This document shows, piece by piece, positions 32,173 to 40,150 of a stretch of DNA of 61,978 nucleotides. Below the pieces are notes generated by a model. That model saw only the letters and a list, made by a program, of their open reading frames with translations. It was not told the DNA's origin and did not search any database. Location of the stretch: assembly GCA_020725105.1 (NCBI GenBank), contig DYFQ01000008.1, positions 22,794 to 84,771 of the forward strand, given 5' to 3'. The position numbers and the translations under genes are program-made. Within the stretch, counting starts at the first letter, position 1. Every line of letters begins with the position of its first letter. The stretch is from Symbiobacterium thermophilum (GTDB lineage Bacteria; Bacillota; Sulfobacillia; DYFQ01).

Positions 32173-33185
32173 AGCCCTTCGCCTACACCGCCGCCACCAG
32201 CCTGGACCAGGCCCAGGAGATCCTGTCGGAGGAGTGGGGCTCCCGGCTCTACGCCGGCGGGACGGACCTTCTGACCTTGACGAAGCGGGGAACCGTCAGC
32301 CCCGACCACCTGGTGGACATCAAGGGTCTTGCCGACTTCCGCTACCTGAGACACCTGACCGGGGGCGGCCTGGCCATCGGCGCCCTGACCACCCTGGCTG
32401 AACTGGAGGCGAACCGGACGGTCCACCGGCGCTTCCCGGCGCTGGCCCGGTCCATCGCCGTCACCGGCACGCCGCAACTGCGGAACCGGGCGACCGTCGG
32501 GGGAAACCTGTGTCAGCAGCCCCGGTGCTGGTACTACCGGGGCGACTTCCCCTGCCTGCTCCACGGTGACGAGGTGTGCGGCGCGGCCAAGGGGGAAAAC
32601 GCCTACCACGCCCTGTTCGGTTACGAATCGGCCGACGGCAACCGCTGCGTGGCGGTCCACCCTTCCGATCCCGCCGTCGCGCTCTCGGCGCTGGAGGCCG
32701 AGGTGGTGGTGGCCGTACCGGGGGAGGCGCCCGTGAACTGGGAAGCCACGCCCATCGACGACCTGTTCCAGCAGCCGACGAAGGACTTTCCGGGGACCAC
32801 TATCCTGAACCCCGGCGACGTGGTGGTGGAGATCAGGGTGCCGGAGCAACCCAAGGGCAGCCGCCAGGTCTACCTCAAGGCCATGGACCGCGCCGCCTGG
32901 GCCTTTGCCCTGGTCTCGGTGGCCGCCGTCGCCACCCTGGACGGCAACCGCCTGGCCGACCTGCGGCTGGCGCTGGGCGGGGTGGCCTACAAGCCCTGGC
33001 GGGCCCGGCACGCCGAGGAGATCGCCCGGGGCCACGTTGTCAGTCCGGAACTGGTGGACGAGATCGTGGAACTGGCCGCCGAGGGGGCCATGCCCCTGGG
33101 GGCCAACGAATACAAGGTGCCGCTGCTGAAGGGACTGGTACGCCAGGCGCTGAGGGCCGTCACCGACGAGTCCCGGGGGATCTAG
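32169..33185 (+). CDS. Molybdenum hydroxylase FAD-binding subunit with extra Cys cluster (second operon)
   Basis: A 338-residue FAD subunit from GTG 32169, overlapping the large-subunit stop. FAD motifs are LYAGGTDLL and NRATVGGNLCQ. Between residues 115 and 137 four Cys occur (115, 120, 129, 137, in NLCQQPRCWYY, FPCLL and EVCGA). This position holds a [4Fe-4S] cluster in 4-hydroxybenzoyl-CoA reductase beta and in E. coli PaoB, so a third type of Fe-S site is likely in this enzyme. The C-terminal CO-dehydrogenase flavoprotein domain ends ALRAVTDES. Confidence 0.93.
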   Translation: MKPFAYTAATSLDQAQEILSEEWGSRLYAGGTDLLTLTKRGTVSPDHLVDIKGLADFRYLRHLTGGGLAIGALTTLAELEANRTVHRRFPALARSIAVTGTPQLRNRATVGGNLCQQPRCWYYRGDFPCLLHGDEVCGAAKGENAYHALFGYESADGNRCVAVHPSDPAVALSALEAEVVVAVPGEAPVNWEATPIDDLFQQPTKDFPGTTILNPGDVVVEIRVPEQPKGSRQVYLKAMDRAAWAFALVSVAAVATLDGNRLADLRLALGGVAYKPWRARHAEEIARGHVVSPELVDEIVELAAEGAMPLGANEYKVPLLKGLVRQALRAVTDESRGI

Positions 33186-33198
33186 GCGGTCGAGGGCC

Positions 33199-33627
33199 AT
33201 GATGGACCTGGAGGCCTTCACCCGGCTGGCCGACCGACTCGCCGACCGGATCCCGCCCGAACTGGTGGAAGGCCTCAACGGCGGCATCGTCATTTCGGAA
33301 GAAGCGCGACGCCGGGAGGGCGACCCTCCCGGCGTCTACATCCTGGGCGAGCACATCACCGACGAGCACCTCGGTGCCTTCATCGTCCTCTACTACGGGT
33401 CGTTTGCCCGGCTGTTCGCCGGCGCGCCCCGGGCCGCCGTCGAGGCCGAGGTCTGGGAGACCCTCCGCCACGAGGTACGGCACCACATCGAGGCCCGGGC
33501 CGGCGTGAAGGACCTGGACCGCAAAGACCTGGAAGAACTGGAACGCCTGTGGGCCGAGGCCCTGCGGGAGGGGACCGCGACGCCGGACGACGGCTCCGGT
33601 TTCGGCGAGCCGACCGACACCGAGTAG
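33199..33627 (+). CDS. Zincin-like metallopeptidase family protein
   Basis: A 142-residue minimal gluzincin-like protein from ATG 33199. The zinc motif HExxH is present in LRHEVRHHIEARAG, preceded by GVYILGEHITDE, which matches the PF06262 family. It has no signal peptide and is cytosolic. Its role is unknown in the family; it lies 13 bases after the FAD subunit and may simply be co-transcribed. The C-terminal 25 residues are acidic and variable. Confidence 0.88.
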   Translation: MMDLEAFTRLADRLADRIPPELVEGLNGGIVISEEARRREGDPPGVYILGEHITDEHLGAFIVLYYGSFARLFAGAPRAAVEAEVWETLRHEVRHHIEARAGVKDLDRKDLEELERLWAEALREGTATPDDGSGFGEPTDTE

Positions 33628-33642
33628 GGACGGCCGCCCGGC

Positions 33643-34884
33643 TCAGGCCTCCGGCAGCCCGCTCTGCAGGAAGCGGCGCGCCACCTCGGCAAAGAGGGCC
33701 ACGCCCACCGGCATGGCGGCCTCGTCGAAGGTGTAAAAGGGGCTATGGCCGGGGGCGGTGATGCCCTCGGCCTCGTTGCGGGCCCCCAGCCCGAACATGC
33801 ACCCCGGCGCCGCCTGGGCGAAGTAGGCGAAGTCCTCGGCGCCCATGCCGGGCTCGTCACGGACGGTCACCCGGTCCTTGCCGAAGAGGGCCGCCGCCGT
33901 GTCCTCCACCAGCCGGCAAAGCCGTGGGTCGTTCACCAGGCTCGGGTAGCCCCCTACGTACTCCACGTCGCCCTCGGCCCGCAGGGCCTCGCAGACGCCC
34001 TTGACGATCCTGGTGATCCGCTCGGGCATGGCGGCCCGGGTCTCCCGCTTCAGGGTGCGCACGGTGGCCTCCATCCGGACCTCGTCGGCGATGACGTTGT
34101 TGGCGTAGCCCCCGCGGATGGTGCCGATGGTGAAGACCACCGGGTCCAGGGGCGCCATCTCCCGGCTCACCAGAGTCTGCAAGGCGACGATGACGTGCCC
34201 GGCGGCGGTGATGGCGTCCACGCCGTTGTGCGGCCAGGCGCCGTGGGCGCCGGTGCCCCGGATGGTCAGGATGGCCGTGTCGGCGGCGGCCGTGGACGGC
34301 CCGTACTTCAGGCTGAGCTGGCCCGTGGGCTGGATGGTGTTCAGGTGCAGCGCGATGACGGCGTCCACCCGGGGGTTCTCCATCACTCCGGCCCTGATCA
34401 TCGGGTCGGCGCCGCCGTCAGCTTCCTCGGCCGGCTGGAAAAAGAACTTGACGTTACCGGATAGCTGGGACCGCATGCCGGCCAGCAGGGTGGCCGTGCC
34501 CAGCGAGATGGCGGTGTGGCCGTCGTGGCCGCACGCGTGCATCTTGCCGGGGTGCCGGGAGGCAAACGGCAAGCCCGTCTTTTCCTGGATGGGCAGGCAA
34601 TCCATGTCCGCCCGGATGCCGATGGTGCGAACCGGCCGCGAGGCGTCCCGGGGTCCGGTTCCTTCCAGCAGTCCCACCACGCCGGTGGGCGTGCCGGTAG
34701 CTTCGGGACCCGCCCGGACCTTGAGTCCAAGGTCGTTCAGCACCCGCTGGACCAGAGCGGAAGTCTCGAATTCCTCGTTGGCCAGTTCGGGGTACTGGTG
34801 CAGGTGGCGCCGCCACCGGACGAGCTGGGGCATGAGGTGTCGGGCCCTGGCGAGCACGTCTCTGGCCTGAGCGGGAACGGACAT
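33643..34884 (-). CDS. M20-family amidohydrolase (hippurate/IAA-amino-acid hydrolase type)
   Basis: A 413-residue M20D peptidase-fold enzyme from ATG 34884 with GGGAGGG upstream. Di-metal ligands are visible in IRADMDCLPIQE, HACGHDGHTAISLG, FQPAEEADGG and EPGMGAEDFAYF. Typical activities are hydrolysis of N-acyl amino acids or N-carbamoyl compounds. The latter would fit a ureide pathway, but allantoate amidohydrolases belong to a different M20 subgroup, so acyl-amino acid hydrolase is the safer name. It converges on the zincin gene and diverges from the creatininase gene; the 169-base divergent spacer shows no clear promoter. Confidence 0.92.
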   Translation of the reverse strand: MSVPAQARDVLARARHLMPQLVRWRRHLHQYPELANEEFETSALVQRVLNDLGLKVRAGPEATGTPTGVVGLLEGTGPRDASRPVRTIGIRADMDCLPIQEKTGLPFASRHPGKMHACGHDGHTAISLGTATLLAGMRSQLSGNVKFFFQPAEEADGGADPMIRAGVMENPRVDAVIALHLNTIQPTGQLSLKYGPSTAAADTAILTIRGTGAHGAWPHNGVDAITAAGHVIVALQTLVSREMAPLDPVVFTIGTIRGGYANNVIADEVRMEATVRTLKRETRAAMPERITRIVKGVCEALRAEGDVEYVGGYPSLVNDPRLCRLVEDTAAALFGKDRVTVRDEPGMGAEDFAYFAQAAPGCMFGLGARNEAEGITAPGHSPFYTFDEAAMPVGVALFAEVARRFLQSGLPEA

Positions 34885-35053
34885 GAAAACCCTCCCCTGG
34901 ACACGGCATTTCCCGGGCTGACCGGCCCCGCCGGGCGGTCGCCGTCCCGGCGCCGAGTCGACGCCGCCCCGACCGTCCTTCGGGCGCCCTCTTCTAGCGA
35001 GGAAATTGCACTCCCCGACCGCGAAATCCTACGGCCGGCTGGAGGTGGTTCGA

Positions 35054-35815
35054 GTGTCCGACGAACCCAGGGCTTACGTTCTGGCGGAGATGACCTGGCC
35101 CGAGTTCCGGGACGCCCTGTCCGCCATCGAGGTGGCGCTCATCCCGGTGGGATCCACCGAGCAACACGGGCCCGGCGGCACCTTCGGCGTGGACCACGGC
35201 CGCGCGGAGGCCTTCGCCCGCCGCCTGGCGGCGCGGCTGTATCCCCGGGCGGTGTCGGTGCCGGCGGTGCCGTACGGGGTCAGTCCGCACCACATGCGCT
35301 TCCCCGGCACCATCACCCTGACCCCGGACGTGTTCATCGCCGTGTGCGAACAGATAGTGGACTCCCTGTACGCCCACGGTCTCAGGCGGTTCTTCTTCCT
35401 GAACGGCCACGGCGGCAACCGGGCGTCCCTTGGCGTGCTCCTGCAGAAGCTGATGGTGAAGTACGAGGACGCCAGGGCGGCGTGGACCTCGTTTACCACC
35501 CTGGCCCCCCAGGCCCTGGCGGCGCACGTCAGGTCACCCGTGAGCGGCCACGCCTGCGAGGGTGAGCTCTCCCAGGCCATGGTCCTGGCCCCCTGGGCGG
35601 TCCGGGAGGGCGCGGCCGGCCCCGGGAGGGTGCTGGCCGGGGTCGAACCTCTTGGCCGGCAGCCAGCCATTGAGGTTAGCAGGCGGTTCGACGAGATCAC
35701 CGCCGACGGGGCGCTGGGCAACGGCGCCCTCGCCAGCCGGGAGATCGGCGATGCCATCGTGGAAGAGGCCCTGGCGGGGGCGGCCGGCTTTCTCGAGCGG
35801 TGGCTGGCCGGTTGA
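35054..35815 (+). CDS. Creatininase-family amidohydrolase
   Basis: A 253-residue protein from GTG 35054, six bases after GGAGGTGG. Family motifs: IPVGSTEQHGPGGTFGVDHG (metal Glu, His, Asp), FFFLNGHGGNRASLG, and the late metal Glu in HACEGELSQAM. Relatives open cyclic amides (creatininase) or act on formamides in cofactor and pterin biosynthesis. In this setting a ring-opening or amide hydrolysis step on a purine product is possible but unproven. Confidence 0.9.
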   Translation: MSDEPRAYVLAEMTWPEFRDALSAIEVALIPVGSTEQHGPGGTFGVDHGRAEAFARRLAARLYPRAVSVPAVPYGVSPHHMRFPGTITLTPDVFIAVCEQIVDSLYAHGLRRFFFLNGHGGNRASLGVLLQKLMVKYEDARAAWTSFTTLAPQALAAHVRSPVSGHACEGELSQAMVLAPWAVREGAAGPGRVLAGVEPLGRQPAIEVSRRFDEITADGALGNGALASREIGDAIVEEALAGAAGFLERWLAG

Positions 35816-35915
35816 CCGGCTCCTCCCTTTACGTTTCGCCACTCTGACTGATATCCTTACCGTTGATGGCCTGACGGCTGATAACCGTTCTCAAAGTCCG
35901 CGGAGGTGACGTGAG

Positions 35916-36164
35916 GTGGCCGACCGGAACCGCGTCAGCATCGAGTACTGCAACGCGTGAGGGTACTTCCCTCGCGCCGTCCGGGTGACGGAGGAACTGC
36001 TCAATTCGGATCTGGTGGGGCGCATCGGGGAACTGACCCTCATTCCGTCCAGCGGCGGGGTCTTCGAGGTGGCCGTCAACGGGAAGCTGGTCTTCTCCAA
36101 GAAAGAACTGCGGCGGTTTCCCGAGGAGGGCGAGGTCGGCCGCCTGGTCCAGGGTGAGCTTTAA
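35916..36164 (+). CDS. SelW/Rdx-family selenoprotein with in-frame TGA (CxxU)
   Basis: From GTG 35916, eight bases after GGAGGT, the frame reads MADRNRVSIEYCNA, then TGA (35958-35960), then GYFPRAVRVTEELLNSDLVG, IGELTLIPSSGGVFEVAVNG and KLVFSKKELRRFPEEGEV to TAA 36164: 82 residues with one recoded codon. The C-x-x-U site at residues 12-15, the thioredoxin-like beta-alpha-beta start and the SGGVFEV and KLVxSKKExxRFP segments are hallmarks of the SelW/SelT/SelH (Rdx) family, where the TGA position is Cys or Sec. A hairpin fitting a bacterial SECIS follows. Standard gene calling would split this gene. A redox role is expected from the family; the partner is unknown. Confidence 0.85.
35959..35991 (+). 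promoter_or_regulatory. Bacterial SECIS-like hairpin inside the selenoprotein gene
   Basis: CCGTC (35977-35981) and GACGG (35987-35991) form a perfect stem with loop CGGGT. The loop begins 22 bases after the TGA and has G at its second position, matching the usual rules for SelB-binding bacterial SECIS elements. A second small stem, GAGGG/CCCTC (35959-35963 with 35969-35973), starts in the TGA itself and could form a stacked base. Confidence 0.6.
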
Positions 36165-36220
36165 CCCCCTCCGGGACCTGAGGTTCCTCTGGCGCCTCCT
36201 CGACCGTGACGGCGGCCCGT

Positions 36221-36226
36221 TATAAT
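36221..36226 (+). promoter_or_regulatory. -10 element (TATAAT) of the CDGSH gene
   Basis: A consensus TATAAT lies 57 bases before the CDGSH start. The upstream TCGACC is too close (15-base spacing) to be a strong -35, so promoter strength is uncertain. Confidence 0.45.
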
Positions 36227-36282
36227 GTCGGGTGGCGGCGGGACGCCTCGCCGCCGGACCGCACGAGGAGGAGGGGATCGCC

Positions 36283-36495
36283 ATGGCACGGCTCGTCCGG
36301 CACGACCGGAACCGGCCGTACAAGATTGAGCAGACCGAGGTTACCAGGTTTCCGATCTGGGTCTGCGCCTGCGGGCTCTCTGATAACAAGCCCTTCTGCG
36401 ACGGGTCTCACAAGCGGACCAACGACGAGGCCCCCGACGCGCTGTACCTGTATGACGATGAGGGCCGGGCGAAGGTGGAGCCGGAGTACCTGTGA
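36283..36495 (+). CDS. CDGSH-type [2Fe-2S] protein
   Basis: A 70-residue protein from ATG 36283 behind GAGGAGGAGGGG. It contains the complete CDGSH ligand set, WVCACGLSDNKPFCDGSHKR (C-x-C-x-S-x3-P-x-C-D-G-S-x-H), binding a [2Fe-2S] cluster through three Cys and one His. It is cytosolic with a redox or cluster-transfer role in the family. It follows the selenoprotein in the same orientation with its own promoter-like element. Confidence 0.92.
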   Translation: MARLVRHDRNRPYKIEQTEVTRFPIWVCACGLSDNKPFCDGSHKRTNDEAPDALYLYDDEGRAKVEPEYL

Positions 36496-37063
36496 GCACC
36501 AGCTGAGGTCCGGGGCCGTGGCAGGTAGGGCCGGGGTCAGATGTCCCGGCCCGCTTTGCCTGCCCCAGCCACAGGCGGGACGCAAAGGCCAGGCAGGTCA
36601 CCTCGCCGCACTGCCCGCAGTTGCCGTAGCCGTGAGGGAGCCAGTGGTAGAGGTCCAGCGCCGACGGCCGGCGTCTCGCCTCGTGCCTGGGCGCCAGGCG
36701 GGCACGGGTCCGGGCTGTCTCGTTGATGAGGTCTCTGAGCCAGTCAACGGACTGGTAGGCGTCGGTGACGCTCAGGGCCTTGCCCAGGGTCATCCAGGTG
36801 GGGTAAAGGGCGAACAACCTCGGCCCCCGGGTGAAGCTCAGGCTCCTTGCGGAGTGAACGTAGACCGCGTTGGGCAGCACAGAGTTGAGGTAGGGGAACA
36901 GGTCCCCGACGTCCCGCGAGAACTCGGCCTTGAGCCGCATCATGGAGTCGTCCAGCAGGCACGGTTCCATGAACACGATGTCGATGCGGTCGAGATACGG
37001 ACCGCCCGGTCCGGGCTGTCCGCCGCCGGCGGCGGTCCGGTCCCCGAATTCCGTTGCCGTCAC
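36341..37063 (-). CDS. Fe-S protein with a CxxCxxxxC (FeS, PF04060-type) domain; extended 3' end
   Basis: From GTG 37063, overlapping the cysteine desulfurase stop. The conserved body holds DIVFMEPCLLDDSMMRLKAE, DLFPYLNSVLPNAVYVHSAR and LYPTWMTLGKAL, and a C-terminal motif YGNCGQCGEVTCLAFASRLW like the 4Fe-4S domain of corrinoid and acetyl-CoA-pathway proteins. The expected fourth Cys could be the one in DPGPTC, but its spacing is too long. The frame then runs about 50 residues of Arg/Gly-rich sequence antisense to the CDGSH gene (36341-36495). The true end is probably near 36500, and a 3' frameshift is likely. Confidence 0.7.
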   Translation of the reverse strand: MTATEFGDRTAAGGGQPGPGGPYLDRIDIVFMEPCLLDDSMMRLKAEFSRDVGDLFPYLNSVLPNAVYVHSARSLSFTRGPRLFALYPTWMTLGKALSVTDAYQSVDWLRDLINETARTRARLAPRHEARRRPSALDLYHWLPHGYGNCGQCGEVTCLAFASRLWLGQAKRAGTSDPGPTCHGPGPQLVLTGTPAPPSPGPHRHTGTARRGPRRWSACETRRRRACYQRARRRRPRSETW

Positions 37064-37776
37064 TGGGCCAGTTCCTCCAGGGCCCTGGCCAGGGCGTCCA
37101 CGTCCGAATCGTCGTTGAACGGGCCGAAACTGGCCCGGACCGTACCCCGCTCAAGGGTGCCGATGGTCCGGTGGGCCGAGGGAGAGCAGTGCAGTCCGGC
37201 CCGGACCATGATTCCGGGCCCGGTGTCCAGTCGGTGGGCCACCTCGGCCGCCGGTCGGCCGGTGAGGCTGAACGCGATCACCGCCACCTGGCGGTCGGGG
37301 TCGCGGGGTCCGTAGATCTCGAGACCGGGGATGGCGCTGAGGCGCTCGAGGGCCAGGGCGGTGAGGTCTCGCTCGTGCCGGCGGACGTTCTCCACCCCCT
37401 GTTCCAGCAGGAAGTCGACGGCCGCGCCGAGGCCGACGATGCCGGCCACGTTGAGGGTGCCGGCCTCGTAACGGTCGGGCATGGTCCTGGGCTGATACTC
37501 GACGGCCGACTCGCTGCCCGTACCCCCTTCCACCAGCGGCCTGGGGTCCAGCCCCTCCCGGATGTAGAGGCCGCCGGTCCCCTGCGGGCCCAGGAGACCC
37601 TTGTGTCCGGTGAAGGCCAGAAGGTCAATGCCCATCGCCTCCGCGTCAACAGGGTAGGCGCCGGCCGTCTGGGCGGCGTCCACCAGGAGCGGCACCCCCG
37701 CCGACCGGGTCGTGGCAGCAACTTCGGCCACCGGCATCAGGGTCCCCGTGACGTTGGAGGCGTGGCCCACCCGCGG
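37060..37776 (-). pseudogene. Cysteine desulfurase-like (class V aminotransferase) gene, 5'-truncated
   Basis: The frame is homologous from HASNVTGTLMPVAEVAATTR to the TGA at 37060. The PLP-lysine is in LLAFTGHKGLLGPQGTGG and the catalytic Cys region is VRAGLHCSPSAHRTIG, followed by GTVRASFGPFND. About 160 N-terminal residues expected for the family (the YLDNAATS start and PLP-phosphate loop) are absent. Upstream of about 37776 the frame becomes antisense to the HAD gene. Members of this group (the EF2568 type) are found beside selD and labile-selenium molybdenum hydroxylase genes, which is suggestive next to a selenoprotein and two such hydroxylases. Confidence 0.8.
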
Positions 37777-37839
37777 TTGTGGAGCGCAGGAAGTCGGCCG
37801 CCGGCCAGGTAATGGAGAGTCGGCAGGGAGGGCAGAGAG

Positions 37840-38685
37840 TTGAACGCCGGTTCCATCGCCGACCAGTACGACGCCTTCTTCTTCGATCTGGACGGAGTGC
37901 TTTACACGGGAGAGGTGGCGGTTGCCGGTGCCCCCGAGACCCTGGCCGTTCTCCGGTCCCGGCACAAGCAAGTCCGCTTTCTGACCAACAATCCGTGGCG
38001 GACGCGGGACGAGTTCGCCCGGAAGCTGGCCGGCCTCGGGTTTCAGGCTTCGCCCGACGAGATTGTCACCTCCGTGGCCGCCCTCGGCCACCTCCTGGCC
38101 GCCGCGCCGGACCTCCGTGGACAAACGGCCCTGGTGATCGGTTCCGACGCCCTGCGGGCGGCGGTCGTCGGGGCCGGCCTGCGGCTGACGGAGGACCCGG
38201 AAGCCCGGGACGCCGACGTGGTGGTGGTGGGCAGTCACGCCGGGTTTCACTACGGCGAACTGCGCGCCGCCTGCCAGGCCCTTCGTCGCGGCGCCCGGTG
38301 CTTTGCCACCAACCGGGACCCGACCTTTCCCATGCCCGACGGCCCCTGGCCGGGCACGGGCGCCGTCCTGGCCGCGGTGGAGGTGGCCGGGGGCTCCCGG
38401 GCGGAGGTGGCGGGAAAACCGGAACCCCACATGTTCGCCGCCGCCAGGGCGACGTTACCTCGCGGAGCCCGGGTGGTGGTGGTGGGCGACCGCCTGGACA
38501 CCGACATCGCCGGCGGCATCCGGGCCGGCCTGGCGACCGTGCTGGTTTTCTCCGGCGTGACCGCCCCGGGAGACGTGGCGTCAAGCCCGTACCGGCCGGA
38601 CCACGCCATCACGTCGGTGACGGACCTCCTGACGGAGCCGGCTCCCGTGTGGCGCCCCGGGCCGGATGCCGCCGGGGGAGGATGA
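37840..38685 (+). CDS. HAD-IIA family phosphatase (NagD/phosphoglycolate phosphatase type)
   Basis: A 281-residue protein from TTG 37840, nine bases after GGGAGGGC. HAD motif I is FFFDLDGVLY, motif II is RFLTNNPWRT, the C2A cap follows, and motif III/IV appear as VAGKPEPHMF and VVVGDRLDTDIAGGIRAGLA. It hydrolyses small phosphate esters in the cytosol; the substrate is not determinable. It diverges from the truncated desulfurase; the breakpoint of that deletion lies in the 60 or so bases between them. Confidence 0.9.
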   Translation: MNAGSIADQYDAFFFDLDGVLYTGEVAVAGAPETLAVLRSRHKQVRFLTNNPWRTRDEFARKLAGLGFQASPDEIVTSVAALGHLLAAAPDLRGQTALVIGSDALRAAVVGAGLRLTEDPEARDADVVVVGSHAGFHYGELRAACQALRRGARCFATNRDPTFPMPDGPWPGTGAVLAAVEVAGGSRAEVAGKPEPHMFAAARATLPRGARVVVVGDRLDTDIAGGIRAGLATVLVFSGVTAPGDVASSPYRPDHAITSVTDLLTEPAPVWRPGPDAAGGG

Positions 38686-38692
38686 GGTCCGG

Positions 38693-40150
38693 GTGAGGGC
38701 CGCGATAGGTCTGGGCCTGGTGAACGCCTGGCGGAATCTCGGTTCCAGCGTGGTCGCCATCATGGCCATGGCGGTGGCCGCCGGCAGCCTGAGCCTGTCG
38801 CTGGCGGTGTCCCGCGGTCTGCCCGGCCGGGCGTCGCAGCCGGTGCGCGCCCTGGTCGGCGGGGACATCCTGGTCATCCCCGGTCAGGTGACCGTCAGCC
38901 CTCAGCGGGTCTGGGCGGCTGCGGCGGGGCAGTCGCTGGGGCTGGAACAGGTTCCCCTCGACCTGGTGACTGACCTGGTCAGCCTCCTGCCGTCGGTCTA
39001 CGGCCAGGGCTACCTCGCTCCGGCGGGAGGGGCCGCGCGGTGGGTGCCGGCCCGGGAGATTGTCCGCGCCCTCGCCGGCCGCCCCGGCGTGGCGGCGGTT
39101 CGGCCCGGGCTGTTGCTCCCGGCGGAAGAAGTTCACCTATTTCCCGAGGCGGGGCGCGGCCCGGTCCGCCTGCCGACGGTGTTGCGGGGCTACGCGGGAC
39201 CGCCCTTTGGCCCCGGGGGGCCCGCCGGCGGGCTGGAACCGTGGGTGGTGGAGGGCCGCTTCTTCACGGCCGCCGACGCCGGCCGGCTGGTGGCGCTGGT
39301 GGCGGCGGACCGTGCGGGGGCGTCCGTGCCGGGGGCGCCGGGCGGCCACCCGCTGGTACCCGTCGGGCAGGCGGTGACCCTGCGGCTGCCGGCCCTGCGA
39401 ACCGACGGCGAAGGGGTCTGGTTTGATTACCCGGCGGGGACCGAGTGGCGGTTGGAAGTCATAGGCCACTACCTGTTGGGCGACCCGCAGCCTCCGCGGC
39501 GGCTTCCCGGCGGGCGGGGCCCTTCAGGCCCCGGGCCCACGCCCTACGTGGTGGTTCCGGCGGCCACCTTCGAGCGGTTGTTCGAGGCGGCCAGCGGTGG
39601 GCGCGAGTTGCTGGTTCCCCAGGCGTCGGTGACGGTAGCGCAACCGTGGCGCCTGGAGCGGACGGCCGACGCCCTTCGGCGGGCCCTGCCCGAATATACC
39701 GTGTACTCCGTGCCGCACCTGGTGGCGGCCGCCGGAAGGCCCTGGCCGGCCGTGGTTCCCCTGGGGCTCGGCCACACGTTGGCGGTTCTGATCTACGGCA
39801 TGGCCGCAGTCCTGCTGGCCACCAACCTCTGGGTGTTGCTGATCCGGCGCCGCGCCGAGATCGGCGCGCTGAAGGCGCTGGGAGCCGGGCCGCGGGAGGT
39901 CTTTACCCTCGTGTTGACCGAGGCCGTGCTCCTGGCGTTAATAGGCGCTGCCGTCGGCTTTCTCGCCGTGCGTGGCGTGGCCGGTTGGGCCCGGCCCGCG
40001 GAGGGCGCGGACCGGGCGCAGCTGGTGGCCATGGCCCTGGCGGACGGGGGAATCGTTCTGGCGCTCACCGTCGGCCTGGCCCTGGTCTTCGCGGCGGTGC
40101 CCGCCGCCAGGGCCGCCCTCGCCCCGCCCATGGAAGTGATCCGCCGGTGA
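38693..40150 (+). CDS. FtsX-like ABC transporter permease (MacB/LolC type)
   Basis: A 485-residue protein. GTG 38693 follows GGGGGAGGATGAGG; ATG 38666 would overlap the HAD gene. One N-terminal membrane helix (VVAIMAMAVAAGSLSLSLAV) is followed by a roughly 320-residue extracytoplasmic domain and three C-terminal helices (AVLIYGMAAVLLATNLWVLL; VFTLVLTEAVLLALIGAAVG; IVLALTVGLALVFAAVPAAR) containing RRRAEIGALKALGAGPREV, the FtsX coupling segment. It needs an ABC ATPase, and none of the MacB type lies adjacent. Its stop overlaps the next gene's start. Confidence 0.85.
   Translation: MRAAIGLGLVNAWRNLGSSVVAIMAMAVAAGSLSLSLAVSRGLPGRASQPVRALVGGDILVIPGQVTVSPQRVWAAAAGQSLGLEQVPLDLVTDLVSLLPSVYGQGYLAPAGGAARWVPAREIVRALAGRPGVAAVRPGLLLPAEEVHLFPEAGRGPVRLPTVLRGYAGPPFGPGGPAGGLEPWVVEGRFFTAADAGRLVALVAADRAGASVPGAPGGHPLVPVGQAVTLRLPALRTDGEGVWFDYPAGTEWRLEVIGHYLLGDPQPPRRLPGGRGPSGPGPTPYVVVPAATFERLFEAASGGRELLVPQASVTVAQPWRLERTADALRRALPEYTVYSVPHLVAAAGRPWPAVVPLGLGHTLAVLIYGMAAVLLATNLWVLLIRRRAEIGALKALGAGPREVFTLVLTEAVLLALIGAAVGFLAVRGVAGWARPAEGADRAQLVAMALADGGIVLALTVGLALVFAAVPAARAALAPPMEVIRR

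Noticed and set aside
35916-36164. Pseudogene with a premature stop instead of a selenoprotein
   Set aside because: The TGA is at the family Cys/Sec position, conserved sequence continues to the end without other damage, and a SECIS-like hairpin is correctly placed.
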